Shown in pieces: positions 50,476 to 63,203 of a DNA stretch of 64,000 nucleotides. The DNA comes from Saccopteryx bilineata. Lineage: Eukaryota > Chordata > Mammalia > Chiroptera > Emballonuridae. The notes beneath the pieces were generated by a model, which was not told where the DNA came from, did not search any database, and was given only the letters and a program-made list of their open reading frames with translations. Both the position numbers and the translations under genes were made by a program. How positions within the stretch are numbered: the stretch's first letter is position 1; every line of letters begins with the position of its first letter. The DNA is taken from positions 167,832,296-167,896,295 of the forward strand of contig NC_089492.1 in assembly GCF_036850765.1 (NCBI RefSeq), written 5' to 3'.

Positions 50476-53005
50476 CAGTGGTACCTTGAGATACAAGCAG
50501 ACCAACATACAAATTTTTAAGATACAAGCTGTGACTAAGTTCGTATTTTTGTTCAAGATCCCAGAAAAATTTCGAGATACAAGTTGTGATTTGGGAAGCT
50601 GCAGCTAGTTGGCATGTTGGTGCATGGGTCCAGTATCCAGCAGCACAACACCAGCATCTCATTCTTTCTCACATGTTACCCTCAGAATGAAGTCGAATCT
50701 CGTGCGCTGTACTCATTCTTACATCATTTTTGCATTTTTTACTAACTTTTTTGAGTGCTATTATGGGGCCAAAGAAAGTAAGTGTAAAGGACAGTGGTGA
50801 GAAGAAGATAATGATGTTTAAAGAAGTAAAGCAAGAAATAAAAGAAAAACATGAGCATGGTGTACAAGTGATTGAATTGGCAAGGCTATACGACCACAAT
50901 ACATCCACAATTTGTACAATCCTTAAACAAAAGGATGCCATCAAAAGTGAAAATCCAGTGAAAGGAACTACAATTCTGTCCCAATTAAGGACAAATATCC
51001 ATGAAGAAATGGAGAAGATTCTGCTGGTGTGGGTGAAAGAGAAAGAGCTGGCAGGAGATACAGTGACAGAGACTGTAATATGCAAAAAGGCACGTATTAT
51101 TTATGGCGACTTGAAAAAAGAACCATCAACCTCAAAAGAGGCAGCAGCAGATATGTATAACGCAAGTCACGGCTAGTTTGAAAATTTCAAGAAGAGATCT
51201 GGCTTCCACTGAGTGGTGAGGCATAGCGAAGCTGCGAGTGCTGATGTTAAGGCAGCTGAGGAGTACATTGCAGGTTTTGCTGTGCTTATCACAAAGGAAG
51301 GCTACATCCCTCAAAAATGTTCAACTGTGATGAAACAGGATTGTTTTGGGGAAAAAAATGCCCTGGAGGACTTTCATCACCATAGAGGAGAAGAAGCTGC
51401 CAGGTCATAAACCCATGAGGGACCATCTGACCCTTGCATTGTGTGCAAATGCTAGCAGTGACTGTAAAGTAAAGCCACTGCAAGTGTATCATTTCAAAAA
51501 TCCTCAAGCCTTTAAGACTCACAAGAGTCTTAAAGAAAAACTGCAGGGTTATGTGGTATGCCAATGCTAGGGCATGGGTTATGCAGCAGTTTTTATTTAA
51601 TGGGTAAATCTCATCTTTGGTCCTGCAGTGAAGAAATATCTTCAAGAAAATAAACTCCTCATGAAAGCATTGCTAATCCTTGATAATGCTCCAGCCCACC
51701 CACCTGGTCTTGAAGATGATATTCTCAATGAGTTCAAATTCGTGGAAGTCCTCTACCTCCCAGCCAACACGACTTCAATCTTGTAACCTATGGAGTAGCA
51801 GGTCATTTTTAACTTTACAAAGCTTTACACAAAGCACTTATTCCACCACTGCTCTGAGGTGATTGAGAATACAATTCTAATCCTTCAAGAGTTTTTGGAA
51901 AGATCACTACAACATCGTGATATGTTTATGTATTATTGACTTGGCATGGCAAGAGGTTACAAGAAGAACCTTGAACTCAGCATGAAAAAGGTTATGGCCT
52001 GATGTTGTTGCAGACAGGGACTTTGAAGGATTCGAACCAGAGACCGAGACCAAGGTAGACACGTTGGAGGTGACTGTGTCCCTCAGAAAGTTGATGGGTC
52101 TGGAAATAGATGGGAGTGACGTTAACAAGCTCGTCAAGGAACATGAGGAGGAACTCTCAACTGAGGAGTTGAAGGAGCTACAGATGATGCAACATATGAA
52201 GCTTCTGCAAGGGATTAGTAGTGAGGAGGAGGTAGAGTTGAAGGAAGTGATTTCTACAAGTGAAATTAAAGACATGCTGGCAATGTGGAGAAGCTTTCCA
52301 GTTTCATTAAAAAGAAACACCCAGAAAAAGTTTCAACTGGTCAGTCTTCATGTTTTAATGACACTTGTTTGTCACATTTCAATAACATTTTAAAAGGCAG
52401 GCAAAAACAAACCTCTTTGGATAGATTTTTATTCAAAAGTTGTGAAAGTGCCAAAAGTGCAGCCAAAAAGGCAAAAATAGGTGATGATTAAATTAAAAAT
52501 ATGTAATGTTAAGCTTAGGTTAAGTTTAAAGTTAAGAAAGTGCATTTTTTTTACAATTAAGTTTTTGTGGTTTTATTTTAAGTAAAGAAAGTACAGTTTT
52601 AGTTTTGTTTAAAGAAAATGCATTTTTAGTTTACATTTAGTGTTAAGAAAGTGCAATTTTAGTTTACGTGTCTACAGTGCCTGCATCCCTTCCTCCCTCC
52701 TCCTCTGCCATTCACCTTCGTTAGCCACACTCGTCTGTCTCCAAGGTAAGAATATAGTACTAAATAACACTTTTTCCTTTTATTTCATATATTTTGTTAA
52801 GCATTGGTAAATTATACACGTGTGTTCCTTAATTAAAAACATCTTTTTTCATAATTTAGAATGGTTTGGGGATGTTTCACAGAGCTGGAATGAACTAAAT
52901 CTATTTTAGTTATTTTAAATGGGAGAAATTTGTTTGATATATGAATTGACTGACTTACAAGCTCAGTTACGGAACAAATTCAACTTGTATCTCAAGGTAC
53001 TACTG
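50476..53005 (+). mobile_element. Tigger/pogo DNA transposon, about 2.5 kb, decayed
   Basis: The terminal inverted repeats are CAGTGGTACCTTGAGATA (left) and CAGTAGTACCTTGAGATA (right end, reverse complement). TA duplications lie at 50474-50475 and 53006-53007. It carries a broken transposase. Leaving it out, the L1 frame reads on across the join, which confirms the ends. Confidence 0.95.
50763..52491 (+). pseudogene. Tigger transposase relic (pogo/CENP-B type)
   Basis: Pogo transposases bind the terminal repeats through an N-terminal helix-turn-helix and cut with a DDE core. The N-part at 50763-51176 starts MGPKKVSVKDSGEKK and has ELARLYDHNTSTICTILKQK (HTH). The core shows FNCDETGLFWGKK with the first Asp, LLILDNAPAHPP with the second, and LYLPANTTSIL before the third, where the codon after PM reads Glu and is followed by a stop. 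The tail at 52064-52491 is acidic. Several frameshifts make it non-functional. It is similar to TIGD1/JRK-type proteins. Confidence 0.9.
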
Positions 53006-54133
53006 TAATACTATTCATAGAAAACCCTAAAGTCTCAGCCAAAAACTACTAGACCTGATGAATGAATTTGGCAAGGTGGCAGGATATAAAATTTATATTC
53101 AGAAATCAGTGGCATTTTTATATACCAACAATAAACTATCAGAAAGAGAAGTGAAGGAAACAATACCCTTCATTATTGCAAAAAAAAAAAAAAAAAGAAT
53201 GAAGTACCTAGAGATAAATTTAACCAAGGATGTAAAATACTTCTACTCAAAAATTATAAGATATTGAAAAAAAAATTGGGGAAGATACAGTGGAAGCATA
53301 TACTGAGTTCATGGATAGAAAGAATTAACATAATTAAAATGTCCATACTACCCAAAGCAATGCAAGTCAATGCAATTTCTATTAAAATACAAATGGCATA
53401 TTTCACAGATCTAGAAACAATATTCCAAAAATTGATATAAAACCAAAAAAGAACCAAAATAACCTCAGGAATCTGCAAAACAAAGAACAAAATGGGAGGT
53501 ATCACACTTCTCGATATCAGGCTCTAATACTTGGCCATTGTAATCAAAACAGCTTGTTACTAGCATAAGACTAGGTACTCAGGTCAATGGAGCAAAACAG
53601 AGAACCCAGAATTAAACCTATGCCTTTACAATCAATTCATATTTGACATAGGAGGTAAGAGAATACAATGGAAGAAGGACAGTCTCTTTAATAAATGGTG
53701 TTCAGAAAATTGGACAAGTACATGCAAAAATAGAAAATAGACTACCAACTTATACCATTCACAAAAAAACTCAACATGATAAATGACTTAAATGTAAGTC
53801 ATAAAACCATAAAAAGCTTGAAAGAAAACCTTAGCAGTAGACCAGTGGTTCTCAAACTTTTTGAAGTCCCAACACATTTAAAATCCTACAAATAATTGTA
53901 GGTGCACTATATACAAATTTCTGAGAAATATGTTATAATAATTAAGTCAAATATTAAAGAAAAAATATAAAGTTCAAGCATGCTTTTATGTTAATTAAAC
54001 AAAATAAATTCAACAAAATTACATTTATTCTAACATTAAAAACATTTTTATATTACATTTTTTTAGTTATGCTATTTGGAATTAATAAAAAGAGGAGTTA
54101 AAAATAAAAAACCCAAAAGGTTATCTTTATATA

Positions 54134-54153
54134 TAGATAGATAGATAGATACT
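54134..54153 (+). repeat. (GATA)n short microsatellite
   Basis: About four to five units of TAGA/GATA within the hAT element. Confidence 0.85.
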
Positions 54154-54292
54154 TTCTTAGTAAGATTTAGTAAATTCAGCAGGTTCCTGCGTGAATGTGT
54201 TAAATTTTTTCATTTTTGTATTTATGAGAAACATGAACCTGATGTATTCTAGTGATTTCTTCAATGTTTGGGCATATATTTGAGAGGCAAAC

Positions 54293-56088
54293 TCACATTT
54301 CCTCATCAATACATTGAAGAATTCCTCTCTTTTTACTCTTAATTGTGTTGAGGGTAGAAAATCCTAATTCCCATAAATAGGATGTTAAAAATTGTAGTAA
54401 AATGTTCAAAGCTTTTTTAGATATTGCCACATATTCTTCTTTTATAGAAATCCAAAAGGCTTTAAGAGACAATTCCTTATGTTTAATCATCAATCCACAA
54501 TCAGTGGATATAGCTGCTGGTTCTTTTTCTTCTGTTAATGTTAAACCAAAATCACTTGAAGTTTCCATGAATGGGTTTCTAATCCAGTTGGATTGTTCAG
54601 TATTAAGTGATGGAAAATAAGAACCCAGTTTTTCTTCTAATTTATTAAATGTTCAACTATTATTGAAACTATTTCATTTATGTAAGTGTTATTTACCAAT
54701 GGAAATATTTCCAAATTACCTTTAACAGTTTTTCTTTTCCAAATCTATAGTTTTCTCTGAAATGCTTTCATTTTGTCAGTGGATGTGAGAATATTTTCTT
54801 CTTTCCCTTGCATGCTAGTATTCAAAATATTAACCTGCTGAAATATATCAGCCAAATACTGTAACCTGGCAATCCAAAATTTGCACTGAAGGAGGTTACA
54901 AAAATGTAACTGTTTTATCTCTTCAAAAAATGCAAGAAGTTCTTGTAGTAGCTCGTGTACATGGATAAGTACTTTTCCCCTTGACAACCACCTCATCTCA
55001 GTGATCTCAGTGTGTAAAAGCAGCCATCTGTGTTGTGAATCCATATTGATACAAAGCTTTCAAATAAGCACAATTTCACAGGTCTTATTTTAATAAAGGT
55101 TACCATCTGAACAACTTGATCTAAAACTTCTCTTAATTTTTCTCCTAAATGTTTTTGCCATCAAGGCCTCCCTATGAAGAAAGCAGTGAGTTACAATAAC
55201 ATTCTCATTTTGTTTTTTTTACAAAAGATGTAAGACCCTTAACACAGCCTACCATGGAAGGGGCGCCATCTGTACAAATGCCTACACAGGACTTCCATGT
55301 TATCTGCCATTTATCAAGATAGTTTTTCAAAATGTTAAAAACATCTTCACCTTTTGTAGACACTCCTAATTTTTTGCAAAAAAAACCCCAAAACTGATTT
55401 ACTATTTGATCTTCACTAATGAAACGGACAAATGCTAAGAGACAAATGCTAAGACATTACCATGTTGGTAATGTATGTTGACTCACCAACTTGCAATGCA
55501 AAATTTGAAAACTAAAGCATATTACTAGATACATTTTTCTCGATATCAGAAGACATTTTTATAATACGCCTGTGAACTGTATCATTGGACAGAGGAATCT
55601 TGCTTATTTTCATTGCTGCTTCATTTTCTAGCATTGTCATGACCACTTTTTTGCATGCAGGCAAAATAAGTGACTCACCTAAAGTATGAGATTTCATAAT
55701 TTTTGCTATCAGTTCTGAGACTTGATAAAAAGTGATTTAAGCTTTATCAGAAATAGTCATTATAGTTTTAAAAAAATTTGTCGCTTTTGTTTGCTGTTCA
55801 TACAATCTCTTGAAAAAACTTACAGATTTATCTTGTAAATTAGAGTTTATAGTTTTAAAATGTTTACTCAGTTCAATAGGAAGCAATGATTAATTTGCTA
55901 TTTTACATCCATATACTAAATATAGCGGTAAAGGATGATCTTCACTTCCAAGTGAAACCAAAGCTTAAATAGCTTTCACTATATTTGTGAGTAGGCTGCG
56001 ATTTTGCTTTCTTACTTGCACTTCACTTTTGCTCACTTCCAGAATCAGATTCTTTAATATCACACTTCTTTTTGAGAAATCTATCCAT
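54293..56088 (-). pseudogene. hAT transposase relic (ZBED5-like)
   Basis: The start MDRFLKKKCDIKESDSGSE is at 56088 downwards. The middle shows [16 protein letters not shown] and [15 protein letters not shown] (55512-55697), then EMRWLSRGKVLIHVHELLQE and QYLADIFQQVNILNTSMQG (54745-55044). The C-terminal dimerisation part at 54293-54568 has YLWELGFSTLNTIKSKKRG. These match the hAT transposase group that gave rise to host ZBED5-type genes. Stops and shifts split it into at least four frames. Confidence 0.88.
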
Positions 56089-57320
56089 TTTTGGGGTGTA
56101 TTTATCTAAAAATAATATAATGGTATGTTAATAATAAATATAATAATGATGTGTTAACAAAAAGAGTGGTATTTCCATAATAAAATGGTATAATAGAGTA
56201 ACTATATTTTTATATCTGGGCACATGCCATGAACTAGTGCAGCTAGTAATTCCAGGTCCCAAGTGGAAACTGTGTGGAATTAAAATATACATGAAATTAA
56301 GAAAATAAGGTGTTGTGAAAGCCCTGTAATTGCTGCTGGCAAGAACAAAGTGTGCCCAAAAATTGCATCTTGCTTTATTTATAGGGCAAAGTGAGGCCAT
56401 TAGCAAATCTTAACTTTACACCAAACAAAGGATAGAAGAATCTTGCCTCCAGTCTTTCCGGGGAACATGGGGGTGTATACAATCCAGCACCACAGCTTAA
56501 TAACCTTTCGCAACCTAGTCAGGCAAGTGAGGTGGGGGGGGGGGGTTTGGACAGACTGTTAGCTTACAGTCAATTCCCCATACCTCTGTCCCCCTAAAAT
56601 CTAAACTCCAAAAATCCTGTTGGTTTTTTGGTCCACAACAGGCACATATTTTTCTGGAATACCATAGGGTGCACCTGGAAATCTTCTAGGGTGCACCAGT
56701 GTGCCCTGGTGCACACTCTGAGAACCACTGCAGTAGACTCTCAGATATCTCTTGTAGCAATATTTTTGCCAGCATATCTCCATGAACAAGTAAAATAAAG
56801 GACAAAATAAACAAATGGAACTATATCAAACTAAAAGATTTGCCACAGCAAAGACAACATTAACAAAATTAAAAAGACAAGCAAATCAATGGGAGAACAT
56901 ATACACTGATATGTCTGATAAGGGGTTAATAACCAAAAATTTTAAAGAATTTATAAAACTCAACACCTGGAAGGTAAACAGTCCAATTTAAATATGGGCA
57001 AAGGACCTGAATAGACACTTCCCCAAAGAGGACATACAGGTGGCCAATAGGCATATGAAAAAATGCTCAACATCACTAATTATCAGAGAAATACAAATTA
57101 AAACCAATTAAATACAAAATGTTAAAATACAAATTTAAACACATTAAAATGAGATAGCACCTCACAACGTCCACAATAGCTCTCCTTAGCAAATCAACAA
57201 CCAGTTAGTGCTGGTGAGAGTGTGGAGAAAAGGGAACCCCCAAGTCAAGGGGTGTAGACTTGTGCATCTACTGTGGAAAATAGTGTGGCATTTCCTCAAA
57301 AAGTTAAAAATGAAACTGCT

Positions 57321-59835
57321 TTGGGTGACATCAGAAAAATGGCAGCATGAGAGATACTCCTGATCTCTCCCCTTGAAATTTCAACAAATTCAACATATAT
57401 AACTCAGAGAAGAAACACCAGCTGGGCTAGCAGATGCACCTAAAATATCCACACACCCAATGGCCTAAAGGTTTGATGAGGTAAAAAGTGGAACAGAACA
57501 TATGACTCCTTCCTGGAAAAGTCTGGGAAGAACAAAAGCTGGAGGACTGAGTTTTCCCCTTTCCTCGCTGATCTGAGGGAAGGAGGGACTTTTAGTGTGT
57601 GATTTGTTTTGGAGCTGAGAGAGGTGGAGAGACTGAGGAGCAGAGGGGAAAGTTCTAGATTAAGGCAGCCACACAACCAAGAGCAGGAACACAGCTGGTT
57701 CTGAGATCTACCCCCACTGGGCTACACTTGTAATTGCCAAAGCTAGGTGTCCACACAGCCTGCAGCCTGCATGTTTAATCTGTACACTTAGCCAACAAAG
57801 TTTGGTTTTTGCATGCTGAGGCACACTTGATCTGCAATCTGTAATCTGAACCTGTGCCACTCACAGAGTTCGCGGCACCATTGGCTCACAGCATGAAGCC
57901 CCTGCCCTGCCCATGGGCTGCACTTTGAGTGGTATTGGAGGTATGAGAAGGATGCAGCCTTGCAACATCCCAGATCCAGCATTGCTACACTCACTGTGCA
58001 AAGAGTAGTAGTAGAAGATCCCCCTTGGCTGACTCTCTGGGTCATTCTCTCCAGTGGGGGGTGGAGGGGCTGACTTTTTATTCCTTGGACTATTAGGACA
58101 TGGGGAGAGGTGCCTGGAGATCTGAAAATTAAACCACCATTACTAGAGCCATAAAATTGCAAAGCCCTAACAACAAGCCCCACCCACCAATGCAACTGTG
58201 TTATCACAACGCCTCAGCAAAACTCTGCCCAAGAATTTCACAGAGGTATAACTTATAGTACAGTACTACCTGCTAAAAAAAAACTCTCAGAACAAAAAAA
58301 TACTTTTTTTTTTGCTATTTCCCTTTTTTCTTCTTTCCTTTTCCCATTTGAACTTCATTATTCTTAGTTGCTCTATCTTTAGTCTCATTTTTATGAAGGT
58401 TTTATTTTTTATACTTTTTCTTTTACTTTTTTTTTCTTTTCTTCTAACCTCCCATAAGAACTTCATTTTTTTCAAATTATTATATATTTTACTCATACTT
58501 TTTATGGTGTTTTGTTTGTTATTTCATTTTTATCTCTTTCTTTATTCTTCCTCAGTTCTTACTTCTTCATCTCTGTACTTTTTGTTCTATTTATCATTAT
58601 TTATAGAACTTTCAAATTTTCATTGTATTTGTTCAAATTTTATTTTTTAGTTATCTCTTGTTACTGTTATTAACAATACCACTCTAGAATGCCATCAACG
58701 AGGAAGAAATAAAATATCATAGATACACAAGAGAGAGATGTAGCTCAGATAGACAATGAATAAAGGACAAAATAAACAAATGGGACTATATCAAACTAAA
58801 AAGCTTTTGCACAGCAAAAGACACCATGAACAAAATAAAAATACAACCCACACAATGAAAGAACATATTTACCAATATGTTTGATAAGGAGTTAATAACA
58901 AAAAATTATAAAAAACTTATAAAACTCAATACCAGGAAGGTAAACAATCCAATTAAAAAGTGAGCAAAAGAACTGAACAGATACTTTTCCAAAGAAGACA
59001 TACAGATGGCCAATAGACATATGAAAAAATTTTCAACATCACTAATCATCAGAGAAAGGCAAATTAAAACCACAGTGAGATACCACCTCACACCTGTCAG
59101 AATGGTGCTCATTAACAAATCAACACATAATAAGTGCTGGTGAGGGTATGAAGAAAATGGAACACTTCTACACTCCTGGCAGGAATGCAGACTGGTGCAG
59201 CCACTGGGGAAAACAGTATGGAGATTCCTCAAAAAATTAAAAATGGAACTGCCTTCTGACCTAGCTATTCCACTATTAGGAATATATCCTAAGAATACCA
59301 AATCACTGATTAGAAAGAAGATATGCACCCTCATGTTTTTTGCAGCATTGTTCACAAGATCTGGAAACAGCCCAAATGTTCATCAGTGGAAGAGCAGATT
59401 AAAAAGCTGTGGTACATATACATGATGGAATGCTACATGGCCATGAAAAAGAAAGAAATCTTACCTTTTGTGATGGCATGGATAGACCTGGAGACTATTA
59501 TGCTAAGTGAAATAAACCAGGCAGAGGAAAACAAATATCATATGATCTCACTTATATGTGGAATCGAAGGAACAAAGTGAACTGAGGAACAAAATAGAGG
59601 CAGAGGTGCGGTCACAGGGACCAGAGGGACAGTGGTCAGAGGGAAGGGGGATGAAGGGATGGGATCAGAAAAGGTGAAGGGATCAGTAAAATTATATATA
59701 CATAACACAGAGATACAGATTACAGGACTTCAAATCCCAGAGAGTAGGGGGGAGGGTGTTAGGCGGAGGGGAGAAAAGGGTATAAATTGGGACAGTTTAA
59801 TCCATGTTAAAAAATAAATTAAAATTAATAAAATA
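57321..59835 (+). mobile_element. L1 with intact 5' end and large internal deletion
   Basis: It begins with an L1 5' end (gacatcagaaaaatggcagc), runs through the 5' UTR to an ORF1 start near 58691 (atgccatcaacgagg), then jumps at about 58755 to the ORF2 C-terminal region (aaaggacaaaataaacaaat). ORF2 end text follows to 59580 (frames 59195-59425, 59323-59580) and a G-rich 3' UTR to 59820. Roughly 4-5 kb of ORF1/ORF2 are missing. Confidence 0.8.
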
Positions 59836-60009
59836 GCCTGACCTGTGGTGGTGCAGTGGATAAAGCGTCAACCTGGAAACGCTGAGGTTGCCGGTTCAAA
59901 ACCCTGGGCTTGCCTAGTCAAGGCACATATGGAAGTTGATGCTTCCTGCTCCTCCCCCCTTCTCTCTCTCTCTCTCTCCTTTCTATAATGAATAAATAAA
60001 ATCTTTAAA
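59836..60009 (+). mobile_element. tRNA-derived SINE, short type
   Basis: The head cctgacctgtggtggtgcag and box B like text ccggttcaaaaccctgggct are followed by a TC run and an A-rich tail. It is flanked by AAAATTAATAAAATA at 59821-59835 and 60010-60024, a perfect 15-bp duplication. Confidence 0.95.
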
Positions 60010-60035
60010 AAAATTAATAAAATAAATAAAATAAA

Positions 60036-61315
60036 ATAAATGGTGTTGGAAATACTGGACAGATATATGCAAAAAATTGAAACTAGACCAACAATTTACA
60101 CCATTCACAAAAATAAACTCAAAATGAATAAAAGACTTAAATGTAAGTCACAAAATTTTAAACATCTTGGAAAAAAACAGGCAGTAAAATAAACTCTCCA
60201 ATATCTCTCGTAGCAATATTTTTTTTTACCAATATTCCACAGGCAAGTGAAATAAAGGATAAAATAAACAAATGGGACTATATCAAACTAAAATGCTTTT
60301 GCATAGCAAACGACACCGTTAACAAAATTAAAAGGCAACTCACACAATGGGAGAACATATTTACCAACACATTGGATAAGAGGTTAATAACCAAAATTTA
60401 TGAAGAACTTCTAAAACTTAACACCCAAAAGGTAAACAATCCAATTAAAAAATGGCTAAAAAATCTGAATAGACACTTCTCCAAGGAGAACATACAGATG
60501 GCCAACAGGCATATGAAAAAATGTTCAACATCATTAATCATCAGAGGAATGCAAATTAAAACCACAATGAGATACCACCTCACACTTGTCAGAATGGTGC
60601 TCATTAACAAATCAACACACAGTAAGTGCTGGCAAGGGTGTAGAGAAAAGAGAACGAGAACCCTTCTGCATTGCAGGTGGGAATGCAGACTTTTGCTGCC
60701 ACTGTAAAGAACAGTATGGCATTTCCTCAAAAGATTAAAAATGGAACTGCCTTTTGACCCAGCTATCCCACTTTTAGGATTATATCCTAAAAATACCAAA
60801 AACACTGATTCAAAGAAGGTATGCACCCCCATGTTTATTGCAGCATTGTTTACAATAGCCAAGATCTGGAAACATTCCAAGTTTCTGTCAGTGAAAGAGT
60901 GGATTAAAAAGCTTTGGTACATATACACAATGGAATACTATGTGGCTGTGAAGAAGAAGGAAATCTTACCTTTTGCAGTGGCATGGACAGACCTGGAGAT
61001 TATTATGATAAGTGAAATATGCCAGGCAGAGAAAGGCAAATATTGTATGATTACATTTATATGTAGAATCTAATGAACACAATAAACTGAGGAACAAAAT
61101 AAAAACAGAGGCAGGGTCACAAGGAACAGATGGACAGCTGTCAGAGGGAAGGGGGATGAGGAAACGGGATCAAAGGCAGTGAAGGAATTAACCAAATTAT
61201 ATATAGAGAAAGAGACTTTGTATGGGTCATGGGAGGCAAGATGTGGGGCACAGTGGGTGTTATATTTTGTTGGACACTTGAAACATGTAAATACAATAAA
61301 TTTAAAAATAAAAAA
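60036..61315 (+). mobile_element. 5'-truncated L1, ORF2 end and 3' UTR
   Basis: ORF2 C-terminal text starts near atggtgttggaaatactgga. Pieces at 60372-60707 ([20 protein letters not shown]) and 60741-61073 ([37 protein letters not shown]) are followed by a G-rich 3' UTR and an A-rich tail at about 61300. Confidence 0.85.
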
Positions 61316-62215
61316 TAAAAAATAACTATAGTGACAAAAGAAAATAACGAGACACCACCAGAGTTGAGAAGGATATGGAAAAAATGAAACTCTTTGTACA
61401 CTTTTGTGGGGATGTAAATTAGTACAGTAAGTCCTCACTTAACATTGTTAATAAGTTTTTTTTTACTTTAAGGAAAACAACATATAATGAAACCAATTAC
61501 CTGAATATCACAGGCTACTTTATATAAACAAGAGGTAAGTCCTAGAGCATCTTCCTCAATATTATAACAAAATGATGTTATTTGAAGACCTGCTTTATAG
61601 CTACCATGGTAGGAACAGTAGGAAGAGCCTTAAAAAAATTAAGGCTAGAGCTATCATATGATCCAGCTACTGCACTTATGAATGTCCAAAGCATATAAAA
61701 ACACTAATTTGAAAATTTGTTGCAGCATTATTTACAATAGCAAAGATATGGAAACAACTTAAGTGTCTATAGATAAATAACTAGATAAGAAAGATGTAGT
61801 ATGTACATACACACACACAGACACACACACAATGAAATATTACTTAGCCATAAAAAGGTGAAATTCTGACATTTACTACAATGTGGATGGACTCTGAAGA
61901 GATTATGCTAAGTGAAATAAATCAGATTGAAAAAGACAAATATATAATTTCACTCATATGTGGTACAGTTAAAAAACAAAACAAAATAAAAATAAATGAA
62001 CAAACAAATAAACAAACTCATAGAGGCAGATAACAAATCAGTGGTTCAAAGAGGGGAAGGAGGTAGAAGAAGGATGAAACAAGTTAAGGGGGTCAACCAT
62101 ATGGTGACAGATGGATATCAGACATTTGGTGATCAGTACAATATAGTATAAACAGATGCCATTACATGCCTGAAGCTTATATAATGTAATAAACTAATGT
62201 TAGCTCAATTAAAAA
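61316..62215 (+). mobile_element. Older L1 3' end with a MITE inside
   Basis: ORF2-end text (tggatggactctgaagagat, atgctaagtgaaataaatca) and 3' UTR end near 62215 with an A run. It is interrupted at 61425-61597 by a short MITE. An AC run lies at 61808-61832. Confidence 0.75.
61425..61597 (+). mobile_element. Short Tigger-like MITE (about 170 bp)
   Basis: It starts CAGTAAGTCCTCACTTAAC after TA and ends tatttgaagacctgcttt before TA; the two ends are weak inverted copies. The L1 text picks up on the far side. I cannot name the family with certainty. Confidence 0.55.
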
Positions 62216-62470
62216 AAACTATATTTTTATAGCTACTCTTGAAGGAAAGTACCACAAGGAAGGAAATTAGAATTTACTCCAGGTGACACTGGAGTTAGAG
62301 AAGCCCTGTTCAGAAAGGAGACATTTAAGGAAAACATGAAAGGAGACTTGAAGGAAGCCAAAGAATTGAACAAGAACTTATAGATAAAATGGCTACTCAG
62401 CTGCTATCCTGAGAACAATGTAGGCCCAAGGGAGGAAGAGGGCTTGACAGAGAACATTCTCATCTCCCAC
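62216..62470. other. Intergenic, unassigned
   Basis: No coding hallmark. Possibly part of an old repeat, but I cannot assign it. Confidence 0.4.
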
Positions 62471-63145
62471 TGTAGGGTTATAGTTAGTTTGCTTGCTATT
62501 CTCTCTCTTAATGGCTTCCTGGCCTTTACTTTAAAATGTAGCAATAAATTTACCTTTGCAGGAATAAGAGGAAAAGTTTACATTAGGGAGGTACCTGACA
62601 ATTGGGAGAGTTTGAATCACAATAGTTGTTTATAAAAGCCTAGCCACAGGATTTACTGTGGAAAGTTAAAACTTGTAAACTAATTAGAAGCTTAGATCAC
62701 TAATCCTAAATCTTACTTTGTAGCCTAAAGAAAATAGAGTCCCTGTGAAAATTTTCACAGATGTTTCCCATGGATACCAGGACTTGGCTCTTCCTGGGAG
62801 ATACCTGACCCCAGTTGTCTTGGAGGTTTACCAAGGACATCAGATAGGACCATGCAGATTAGGTCTGTAATATATTGTAAAAAAAAAAAAAAAAACCTTG
62901 CAGAGGAAGTGTTTCTGCAGCTGAATTTTCCTCCTCCTGCTCATTATCAAGTCAGTGACCAAGGCTTGACCAGGATATGCTAATCCACTCCTAGTCCCTA
63001 TATCTACCACTCTCACCTGCAACTCAGAGTTGATACCCTTTTTCGGTCTCAGCCCTCTTGTACCCAGGCACTTTTAAAATAAATTTTTCTTTTGGAACAC
63101 ACTAGCCTTGTGTTGTCATTTCATCCACAGTTTCTGCCTTTCAAT
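62471..63145 (+). mobile_element. Probable LTR, + strand
   Basis: Near the right end a promoter-like stretch is followed by AAAATAAATTTTTC (poly-A signal, about 63077) and then a short U5-like part with ttgtgttgtcatttcatcca. This U3-R-U5 plan suggests a solo LTR, perhaps class I. I could not fix both ends or a target duplication; the left border TGTAGGG is a guess. Confidence 0.4.
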
Positions 63146-63203
63146 AACCAGACATGAAAGAGCCAAAGAGAATATCAGGCAAAGAAAGGCAGTATCAGCA
63201 GCA

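Larger units (their letters stand above)
53843..56730 (-). mobile_element. hAT DNA transposon (ZBED5-like), about 2.9 kb, decayed
   Basis: The ends CAGTGGTTCTCAAA (53843) and, reverse complement, CAGTGGTTCTCAGAG (56730) are inverted repeats. A perfect 8-bp duplication CAGTAGAC lies at 53835-53842 and 56731-56738. The L1 text resumes in register after it. It encodes a broken transposase on the minus strand. Confidence 0.95.
47620..57320 (+). mobile_element. 5'-truncated L1 on + strand, split by three later insertions
   Basis: ORF2 pieces run in order over 47640-48220, 49284-50475, 53008-53842 and 56739-57320. They are separated by a solo LTR, a Tigger element and a hAT element. The endonuclease part shows FSKIDHMLGY and IFSDHKALKLEF; the RT core is cut at its catalytic FADD by the Tigger. 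It begins inside the endonuclease and is cut at 57320 by the 5' end of another L1. Confidence 0.88.
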
